64,000 bases of DNA from Acridotheres tristis. Taxonomy: Eukaryota > Chordata > Aves > Passeriformes > Sturnidae. Both the position numbers and the translations under genes were made by a program. Under the pieces are notes generated by a model, which saw only the letters and a list, made by a program, of their open reading frames with translations, had not been told where the DNA came from and searched no databases. Shown here in pieces: positions 56,384 to 64,000 of this stretch. Within the stretch, counting starts at the first letter, position 1. The number at the start of each line of letters is the position of its first letter. The stretch spans positions 806,001 to 870,000 of the forward strand of contig CM072892.1 of assembly GCA_037013685.1 (NCBI GenBank), in the 5' to 3' direction.

Positions 56384-57425
56384 GTGGGAATGTTCTCCGT
56401 GTGAGAAAAAGGGATTTTTCAATGGTCAGAAAATGTGGGAATGTTCCCAATGTGAGAAAAAGGGATTTTGGGGGTTGTATTTTGAGGGATTTTTCAGTGG
56501 TCATAACATTTGGGAATATTCTCAATGTGATAAAAAGGGTTTTTGGGGGTTGTATTTTGGGGGATTTTTCAGTGGTCAGAAAATGTGGGAATGTTGTCAA
56601 TGTGAGAAAAAGGGATTTTGGGGTTTCTATTTTGAGGGATTTTTCAGTGGTCAGAAAATGTGGGAATGTTCTCAATGTGAGAAAAAGGGATTTTGGGGGA
56701 TTTTTCAGTGGTCAGAAAATGTGGGAACGCTCTCAATGTGAGAAAAGGAATTTTTCAGTGGTCAGAAAATGTGGGAACGTTCTCAATGTGAGAAAAGGAA
56801 TTTTTCAGTGGTCAGAAAATGTGGGAATGTTCTCAATGTGAGAAAAGGAATTTTTCAGTGGTCAGAAAATGTGGGAACGTTCTCAATGTGAGAAAAAGGG
56901 ATTTTTCAGTGGTCAGAAAATGTGGGAACGCTCTCAATGTGAGAAAAGGAATTTTTCAGTGGTCAGAAAATGTGGGAATGTTCTCAATGTGAGAAAAGGA
57001 ATTTTTCAGTGGTCAGAAAATGTGGGAATGTTCTCAATGTGAGAAAAAGGGATTTTTCAGTGGTCAGAAAATGTGGGAATGTTCTCAATGTGAGAAAAGG
57101 AATTTTTCAGTGGTCAGAAAATGTGGGAATGTTCTCAATGTGAGAAAAAGGGATTTTTCAGTGGTCAGAAAATGTGGGAACGCTCTCAATGTGAGAAAAG
57201 GAATTTTTCAGTGGTCAGAAAATGTGGGAATGTTCTCAATGTGAGAAAAGGAATTTTTCAGTGGTCAGAAAATGTGGGAATGTTCTCAGTGTGAGAAAAA
57301 AGGGTTTTGGGGGTTGTATTTTGGGGGATTTTTTCAGTGGTCATAAAATGTGGGAATGTTCTCAATGTGAGAAAAAGGGATTTTGGGGGTTTGTGTTTTG
57401 GGGGATTTTTCAGTGGTCAGAAAAT
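56384..57425. repeat. Tandem array starting at the TOGARAM1 exon 4 donor
   Basis: About twenty units of roughly 48-90 bases are built from GGGAATGTTCTCAATGTGAG, AAAAGGGATTTTTCAGTGG and TCAGAAAATGT. Longer units carry an extra TTGGGGGTTGTATTTTG. The first unit starts at the GT of the splice donor. A plus-strand frame reads a CSQCEKKGF motif, mimicking half a zinc finger, but has no histidine pair. Confidence 0.93.
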
Positions 57426-57429
57426 CCAC

Positions 57430-58938
57430 GGTGGCAGGTGAGAGGGAATTGGGCAGTGCCTGAGGTGCAGTTAGGAATGGATTTATTGATTTATTGATTT
57501 ATTGATTTATGGCTTCACTGCTCACAGCCCTGCAGGCTTCTCCTCAAAAGTGGAGCCTTTAGATTTGTCATAAAGCAAAATATGCTACAGCTCTGATTTT
57601 CTGAATGTCCCAGGGAAAAGTCTGTTTTCCAACTAAAACAAAGCCCAACATGGAGCACTTTGGGGAAAGGCAGGACAGAAATACCCCAATTAATCCATGT
57701 GCCAGGAAAGGGTTACTCTGCATTCTGCCTTTCTGCCTCTTCCTTTGTGGAATCCCGGAATGGTTTGGGTTGGGAGAAACCTTAAAACTCATCCAGTTCC
57801 AACCCCCTGGGTGGAAATACCTTTAGCCTGTGTTCAGGGTAAACTGTTCCCTCATCACTCAGGAGCTTTCTGAAACAAAGTCACATTTTCCACACCAAAC
57901 TGCACTGATGGAAGAAATCTCTGAAATTTCATCTTCACTGAAACCCATGTTTTTGTGCATGTATAGAAAATTTCCAACTGAATGCTTTGGGAATTTCCTG
58001 CCCCTGGAATGTGACTTTGCCTTATAGAAGTATTTATCACTTGCTTAATTGTTGTATTTATTATTTGTTATTGTATTTATCACTTACCACATGTTTTCCA
58101 TATGCTTTTTGATTTTTTTTGGTTCTTTGGAGTGCCTTTGTTGTTACAGCAGTTGTTACAGAGTGTTTTTCTCTTAATGAAGAAAGTTAATTACTTCTTG
58201 AAGGAACTAAGGGCCTGTGCATGGACTTTGATGATCTTTGTGTGTCCCTTCCAGCTGAGGATATTTTGATTCTATGTTGGTGTGCACATGCAGGAAACAC
58301 TCATTTATATCTTCCTGAAGGAAAGAGTCACTAAAAGTGGAATAAATTGGTACCTGAGCCTGCACAAGTGTGTTTTTAACACTCATTCCATGACAGAAAG
58401 AGTTTTGTGGGTACAGAAGTGAGAGGTGGAGTTTGTCCTGGTGCTGTCCCTTGTGGGAATGAAGGATTTCTGGACAGCAAATCAATGTTATTTACTTTAT
58501 TGTTTACTTTTAACCCTATTTATACATTCTAAAACTATTGTTTATGTGATTATGCATTTTTTTAATTGGTGCCTCTATCTTCTCCATGTGCCCTGCATGA
58601 GCCTTGGTTGTAGTTCAGGGCATCACTGCCCACATTTCTCTTGGGTCTTTTAATCTTGGTATTCTGTTCTTCAGCTTTCTCTTTCCCAATTTAGTACAAT
58701 TTATGTTTCAGCAGCCTTAAGAGCTCCAGAAAGTTTATCAAAACTGCAGAAAAACACCTAAAAATGGCAAATCCAGTGCACCTGGGATAAACAATGGTCT
58801 AAACTAAAAAATGTAGAAAAACAGCTAAATATGTCGAAAACCAGGTAAATGTAGTTTGGCTGGTGCGCTTGATACAGATTATGGCCTAGACTGTTCAAAT
58901 GCATTGCTACAGTCCCTGACAGTCCCTGTGTGTTCTAG
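57430..58938 (+). other. TOGARAM1: TOGARAM1 intron 4, remaining part
   Basis: Mostly unique AT-rich sequence, with a (GATTTATT)n run at about 57478-57510 and a reversed CR1 tail at about 57745-57810. Confidence 0.6.
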
Positions 58939-59477
58939 GGGACACACATGGCCTGCTGGAGAAGCATTCCCTGCAGCTGGAGAAGCATTCCCTGCAGCTG
59001 GAGAAGCATTCCTTGCAGCTGGAGAAGCCCCCCCTGCAGCTGGAGAAGCCCCCCCTGCAGCTGGAGAAGCATTCCCTGCAGCTGGAGAAGCATTCCCTGC
59101 AGCTGGACAAGCCCCCCCTGCAGCTGGAGAAGTCCCCCCTGCAGCTGGAGAAGCATTCCCTGCAGCTGGACAAGCCCCCCCTGCAGCTGGAGAAGCCCCC
59201 CCTGCAGCTGGACAAGCCCCCCCTGCAGCTGGAGAAGCATTCCCTGCAGCTGGAGAAGCATTCCCTGCAGCTGGAGAAGCCCCCCCTGCAGCTGGACAAG
59301 CCCCCCCTGCAGCTGAGGGCTGCCCTGGGCAGGGCCCCGGGGGGGCTGCGGGGGGCCCGGCCCGTGCCCCCCATCCCTCGGCTGCCCAGCCCCCGGGAGC
59401 CCCCGGGCATCACGGAGGGCACAGAGCTGGCAGCGGGGCTGGCCCAGCTGCACCTGCAGCCTGAGGACCAGGAAGAG
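58939..59477 (+). CDS. TOGARAM1: TOGARAM1 exon 5 with expanded heptapeptide repeat
   Basis: The acceptor GTGTGTTCTAG completes glycine, then DTHGLL. Seventeen in-frame heptapeptides (EKHSLQL, EKPPLQL, DKPPLQL, EKSPLQL) occupy 58959-59315. RAALGRAPGGLRGARPVPPIPR and PEDQEE follow; PVPPIPR and DQEE match the human linker, which has EKPPVQL only once as I recall it. The donor is GAAGAG|GTGGGG in phase 0. The array lies in the disordered region, so domain folding should not be affected. Confidence 0.93.
58959..59315 (+). repeat. TOGARAM1: 21-bp coding minisatellite, 17 copies
   Basis: Units read GAGAAGCATTCCCTGCAGCTG (20 bases of it: GAGAAGCATTCCCTGCAGCT) or GAGAAGCCCCCCCTGCAGCT, or the GACAAG variant. 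Every copy is 21 bases, with no frame-shifting length change, although the C-tract should be prone to slippage. Six, or slightly more, of the units are the HS type, and the two types are interleaved. Confidence 0.97.
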
Positions 59478-59930
59478 GTGGGGACTTTTAGCAGTGCTGA
59501 ACACTTTTACCAGAGTTTAACATTTTACCAGTGTTTTACACTCTTACCAATGTTTAACACCTTTACCAGTGTTTAAAACTTTCAGCAGAGTTGAACACCT
59601 TTACCAATGTTGAACACCTTTACCAGTCTTTAACACCTTTACCAGTGTTTAACATTTTACCAATGTTTAACACTTTTACCACTGTTTAACACTCTTACCC
59701 ATGTTTAACACTTTTAGCAGAGTTTAACATTTTACCAGCGTTTAACACTTTTATCATTGTTTAACACTCTTACCCATGTTTAACACTTTCAGCAGAGTTG
59801 AACACCTTTACCAGTGTTGAACACCTTTACCAGAGTTTAACATTTTACCAGTGTTTAACATTTTACCAGTGTTTAACATTTTACCAGTGTTCAACATTTT
59901 ACCAGTATTTAACATTTTACCGGTGTTCCC
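59478..59930. repeat. Tandem array next to the TOGARAM1 exon 5 donor
   Basis: About twenty-five units of roughly 17-20 bases (GTTTAACATTTTACCA, GTTGAACACCTTTACCA, GTTTAACACTCTTACC) begin within twenty bases of the donor. Confidence 0.92.
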
Positions 59931-59934
59931 CATC

Positions 59935-60060
59935 CCTGGAAGCTTCGGGGCTGGGTGGGGTTTGGAGCACCCTGGGGTGCTGGAGGGTGGCCCTGCCCAT
60001 GGAACAAGGAAAACTTCAAGGTTCTCTTCCATCCCAAACCAGTCAGGGATTCTGTGACTT
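59935..60060 (+). repeat. CR1 LINE 3' end fragment
   Basis: It includes GGTGGCCCTGCCCATGGAAC and the tail GTCAGGGATTCTGTGAC. Confidence 0.6.
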
Positions 60061-60685
60061 CCTGGCTTTGCTGTTTTGTCTGTACCTTCCATCCTCTGTT
60101 CCCACTAAAAGGAACTTGGGGTGTTAAACAGAGGAAGAATTTTTAGTGTGAGAAATACTCAGCAAAAAGAGGAGAATTTCCCATCCCAATTTCCCATCCA
60201 CATTTCCCTCTCTCTTTCCCCATGGGCTGAGGTACCTGAGAGGCACAGACTTCCCAAACCCTGATCCCTGAGATTCCCCTCTGATGTACAACCCTCCCTT
60301 TGCATTTTTAATTCTTATGGAATTCATGGTTTTTCCCCATTGCTTCTTTCATCTTTCAATATCCAATTCCATTGATCAGCAAACCTGCAGTTTGTTTGTA
60401 AAGGGAAATCTCTTTTTCCATTCATCCATCAGTGGAATCCATCCCATTGTTGGTTTTATCTCTCAGTGCTGGTTTTATCCACCAGCAGCCCCACAGTTTG
60501 TTTGGAAAGATAAATTAGACATTCCTGTCAGGGATCATCACAATCCCACCCAAACCGTGATGATCACACTGCCCTGTGCACCCCCTGGACTGAGCTGAAC
60601 ACTCACAAATCGATTTTATTTAGCTGAAAAAACGCTTTTTCCCTCTGCACTGAGAGCTCCCTGTCGTTCTTCCCCCTGTGTCCAG

Positions 60686-60915
60686 ATGCAGAATTCCCTG
60701 AGGTCCCTGCGGAACAGCGCGGCCAAGAAAAGGGCGAAGCTGAGCGGCAACATCGCCGACCTGGAGAGCCCCGACTGGGCGGTGAAATTGGAATTTTGCG
60801 GGGATTGCCCCTCGCAGGGCTCCTCCCCCGGCGCCGCCTCCACCGAGAGCGGAATTTGCGGGCAGGAGTGGCCGGGCTCGCCCCGGGCCACGCTGCCCCC
60901 CAGGAGCAGAGGGAT
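60686..60915 (+). CDS. TOGARAM1: TOGARAM1 exon 6
   Basis: The acceptor is CCCTGTGTCCAG and the exon starts in phase 0. The first block, MQNSLRSLRNSAAKKRAKLS, and then DLESPD are nearly identical to human. The rest is divergent and GC-rich. It ends AGAGGGAT|GTGAGT in phase 2. The ATG is internal, not a start. Confidence 0.95.
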
Positions 60916-62764
60916 GTGAGTGTCACTGCTGTCACCTCAGCCTGCAAATCCCCGCCCGGCCCCGCTGGCATCCTGCTATTCGCTGGTGCTTATTTGATAT
61001 GGGATTGCTTTGCTCAATAGCCTGGGTTTTATGTTCCTCTCTAAAAATACAAGAGCTGCTTAATGACATTATTCTATTTTTTTTCTGACTTTTAACATGA
61101 AGCTGCCATAGGGCAGGGAGGCAGTGCCAGGAACAGTAAATAAATATTTGGTAAAAACTTTCCTTGGCACAGCAGGAACGTGACCAGAGCTGAGCTGGGG
61201 AGTGAGAAGGACAAGAGTGAAGAGGAAGGATAAGGCTGGATTACAGGATTACAGCCTGGAAATGGAATTGGGTTTGTTGAGAAGAGGAAAACAATGCAGA
61301 TGTTTCTTATTGTGGATCAAGAGCTGGTTCCATTTAATCCTGAGAGATAATTGTGAATTTAAAATGCCTTCCCACGCTTCTTCTGAATAGAAATTGTGTG
61401 GTGACAAATGCTGCTCTGATTGTAAAGGACAACAAGGCAGTTGGTTATGAGCAGTATAAACTATTGTTTATTGAAATAAAAAGAGTTTTGAGGAATTTTG
61501 CAAATTTTCCAGCCCAAAATCTCCTTCTCTGCTCTCAGAGCCCATGATGAAGCTCTCTGTAGCTCTGCTCTGAAGATATTTTTGTGTGTAGCAAAAGCAT
61601 CTTTTACAGACTCACAGAATCCCAGAGTGGTTTGGGTTGGAAGGGACTGAAAAATCACCTGATTCCAAGCCTGCCATGAGCAGGAAACCTTCCATATAAC
61701 TGACACAGAACTGCAGAACAGCAGAAGGCAAAACAGGGAACATGAAAAGGAAAGGGGTTTGAGGCAGGAGCCTGGAGTGATTCACAAACAGAAAGTTTTC
61801 AGTTGTGCAGCCCAGAATTGATTTATATTCACATCCCTTCCCCTTGTGCACTGCTGCTGAATCACATTTTTTAAAATTAATCTTTAAAATCTCACATCCA
61901 AATGCTGGAATCCTTCAGAAGTCAAGGCTGTGGAGGCCTGGCTGTGCTGGTTTGGGCTAAGCCATGCCCATTATCCAGGGCTTGATATTCCACTGGATCC
62001 TCAGCCAGAGGAGCTCTGAACCAGCCAGGGAGAGAGGGGACATGTGGCAGTCACCCTGAAGTGGGAGCAGTGACAGAGTCCATCCCAGGTGACACTGAAA
62101 GCCTTGGAATGTCAGAAAAATGCCAGGACTTCAGCTCAGGGGGTTTGTGAGCACTGGCACAAACTGGCATTGGCTGTTCTCAAAATCTGTGACTGCAGGA
62201 ATGGGGGGTTGGTGTGTTTGCTTTGGGTTCTCTGCTGATGAACTGCCATGGGGGATGGCAGCTGGACACAGGAATTAGGGACATTCCTAGAGCTTAAAAG
62301 AATCTTTAGTTGTGAGTATTGCACTGGGTTCCATCATCTTTCATATCCAGGGAATCATTTGAAATTTCAAATAATTTAGAAGTTGTTCTTGTAGATAAGA
62401 GCCTTTTCCTGGTGAATGTCTCTGCTGGACACTGAGCTGGGAACAGCTCATGCCTGGAAGTGGCAGGAGGATTTGGTGACTCTCCTTGGCCAGGTTGGAG
62501 CCAGCATCATCAATCCCCAGGCCCAACAATTCCTTTCTTTATGGGTGTATCCTAAATGTAGTCCTAGTGTCAGGTTTCCTCATCAGGATGTTCTTCATAA
62601 CGGGCCTGCTCATCAAATAATTCCCACAGAATTCTCTTTCTGCTCAGTGTGAACGTTTGTGGGAATACTGGAGAGAGTTTTACCTTGGAGAAGCTGAAAC
62701 CTGTTGTTGTTTTTGGCTGGACTTTGTGGAGAATTGCACCTATAAAATGTGTTTATGTGAACAG
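60916..62764 (+). other. TOGARAM1: TOGARAM1 intron 6
   Basis: Unique sequence with a reversed CR1 tail at about 61610-61680. No extra exon was found. Confidence 0.7.
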
Positions 62765-62865
62765 GTCAGACACTTTTCCAGCACTGGGCAGCAAATCCCA
62801 CCCTGCAAAAGTAGCTGCAGCAAGGCTCAGAGACACAGAGGGGGAAGAGCATCACCCCAGCACAG
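62765..62865 (+). CDS. TOGARAM1: TOGARAM1 exon 7
   Basis: The acceptor TATGTGAACAG completes a methionine codon, then SDTFPALGSKSHPAKVAAAR. This matches the human SDIFPTFGSK block. It ends AGCACAG|GTATGT in phase 1. The acceptor has a weak pyrimidine tract. Confidence 0.9.
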
Positions 62866-63164
62866 GTATGTTCCTGTCACCACTCACCTGAGGGACCAGA
62901 GTGCCCCTTGGGGTGGCTTTTCTCACTTGGGCACTGAGCCCTTAACAAAGGGAGCTTCTGGGGCCAGACTGGGATTTGAGGGTGCTCAGGGGAGGAGTTC
63001 CAAGCAGCTCATTCCTGTGGGAATTGGGGTTGTGCTGCTGGTGTGTTTTACCCTGCCAGGGCAGTACAGGTCCCTGAAATGGGCAGGGACCAACTGTGTG
63101 GGATGATTTGTGTTTGATCAGTTTTGGTTCTGCTGGAAGGAGGAAAGGAGCTGAGGGAGCTGTG

Positions 63165-63320
63165 TCCACAGGCTGTCCTTCCATGCCTGTCCCCAGTCCC
63201 TCTCCTGGAGCCCCTTGAGGTCCTGCAAGGGGCTCTGAGCTGTCCCTGGATCCTTCTCCTGTCCAGATGAACATTCCCACTCTCCCAGCCTGGCTCCAGG
63301 CTCGTGTCAGTGGGATGTGC
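63165..63320 (-). repeat. CR1 LINE fragment
   Basis: A reverse copy with CCCCAGTCCCTCTCCTGG, CCTGGATCCTTCTCCTGTCC and CTCTCCCAGCCTGGCTCC; it lacks the 3' tail. Confidence 0.7.
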
Positions 63321-63487
63321 ACATCCTCCCCACGGGTATTCAGCACATCCTGCTGGCTTCAGTGACCTGGCAATACCCTGGTTCAGGACAGGGATCAGTT
63401 CAGATGTGGGGTGACATTTTAGGAGGATGAAACACATCCCAAAGCATGACCAGGATGATTTACACTGAGTGCTCTTTGTGCTTCCAG

Positions 63488-63565
63488 GCCCTGCAGAGTC
63501 ACTGCCTGGCTTTGCACCGAGGAATGATCTGGGTCTCACATCTGAAGACGTTGTTGTTGGCAAAG
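63488..63565 (+). CDS. TOGARAM1: TOGARAM1 exon 8
   Basis: The acceptor TTTGTGCTTCCAG completes glycine, then PAESLPGFAPRNDLGLTSED and VVVGKG. The SEDVVVGKG block matches human SEDSVVVVGKG. It ends GGCAAAG|GTACTG in phase 1. Confidence 0.92.
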
Positions 63566-63832
63566 GTACTGCAGACCCAAAATCATCCCCCGAGTCCCTT
63601 TGAGTTATGAAATGAGGGAAATGTGCCTTTGTGGAGTGGGAAAAGAACAAACAGAGTTGTCCAATGTTTCAGATTGTTCACAATCCCCAGGTTAATGGGA
63701 ATACAAAGCATTGTGCTTTGACAGCGTTGCAGTTCCTGAATAGACAATTCCAGCCGTGGCATCCCTGGAATGAGATGCTTTGATGTCCCTTCCATCCCAA
63801 ACCAGTCTGTGACCCCGTGTTCTGCCCTCCAG

Positions 63833-63996
63833 GTGTTTTTGGGAGCCCTCCTGCCCCAGCTCCCAGCCACTCCATGCCCTGTGTGGCCAATGGGGATGCC
63901 CAGGCTGCCAGGGAGGGAGCAGAGCCAGCCCCAGGGAGAAGCTTCCAGCAGAGCAGCACTTGCCATTCCCAGTGCCATGCAGGCAGTGAAGGACAG
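63833..63996 (+). CDS. TOGARAM1: TOGARAM1 exon 9 (possibly to window edge)
   Basis: The acceptor CTGCCCTCCAG completes glycine, then VFGSPPAPAPSHS, VANGD and GRSFQQSS, which align with the human VFGS, VENGD and GRSVQQN blocks. The last four bases of the window are GTAA after GACAG, a good donor, so the exon probably ends at 63996 in phase 0. Only four bases of the intron are visible, so this cannot be confirmed. Confidence 0.85.
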
Positions 63997-64000
63997 GTAA

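Larger units (their letters stand above)
48620..64000 (+). other. TOGARAM1: TOGARAM1 gene, 5' part (runs off the window)
   Basis: Nine coding exons with GT-AG introns join in one open frame of 1,081 codons: 48620-50182, 54736-54871, 55350-55484, 56087-56383, 58939-59477, 60686-60915, 62765-62865, 63488-63565 and 63833-63996. TOGARAM1 (FAM179B) is a ciliary protein whose TOG domains bind tubulin and regulate axonemal microtubule growth; human variants cause a Joubert-type ciliopathy. The part seen covers the TOG2 domain and the long disordered linker. The C-terminal TOG3 and TOG4 lie beyond the right edge. It is head-to-head with KLHL28, as in mammals. Confidence 0.95.

Noticed and set aside
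56433..57244. Frame with CSQCEKKGF repeats resembling a zinc-finger gene
   Set aside because: Only the CxxC half is present and no histidine pair occurs. The frame is the intronic array after TOGARAM1 exon 4.
58856..59464. Alternative frames through the TOGARAM1 exon 5 repeat (Gly/Glu/Ala/Pro-rich or Cys/Ser/Trp-rich)
   Set aside because: The unit length of 21 keeps every frame open. Only the EKxxLQL frame joins conserved sequence at both ends through the splice sites.

Overview
The window is vertebrate nuclear DNA, most likely from a bird and probably a songbird. It has many CR1-type LINE 3' ends in both orientations, few long poly-A retroposons, GC-rich minisatellites and two candidate solo LTRs. 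Its two genes are a conserved head-to-head pair. The reading is by eye from the sequence and from remembered protein families; no alignment was run.

Positions 1 to about 33,500 hold no protein-coding gene that I can recognise. They contain an AT-rich block, CR1 fragments, many tandem arrays (densest from 21.4 to 30.1 kb) and several non-repetitive AT-rich islands that look like conserved non-coding elements. Long open frames here are by-products of tandem repeats or GC-rich sequence.

Positions 33.5 to 48.2 kb hold KLHL28 on the minus strand. It is intact: four coding exons (45137-44239, 39254-38811, 35584-35376, 34662-34499) give 571 codons, the same length as I recall for human KLHL28. A non-coding first exon probably ends at 48175. 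The encoded protein is a BTB-BACK-Kelch substrate adaptor for Cullin-3 ubiquitin ligases.

Positions 48.2 to 48.6 kb are a CpG-rich bidirectional promoter with a CRE-like/ETS composite site and a CCAAT box.

Positions 48.6 to 64.0 kb hold the 5' part of TOGARAM1 (FAM179B) on the plus strand. Nine exons give 1,081 codons in one continuous frame, and the gene runs off the right edge. The product is a ciliary TOG-domain microtubule regulator. Two things are odd: the N-terminal TOG domain of the mammalian protein is absent and a 36-bp coding minisatellite precedes the second TOG domain, and exon 5 carries seventeen in-frame 21-bp repeats.

The most unusual feature is that tandem arrays repeatedly begin at or beside splice junctions of both genes. 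KLHL28 coding exon 2 is bracketed by two arrays built from its own acceptor and donor junctions. Other arrays start at or within about 20 bases of junctions in KLHL28 introns 1 and 3 and TOGARAM1 introns 4 and 5, within TOGARAM1 exons 1 and 5, and just past the KLHL28 stop codon.
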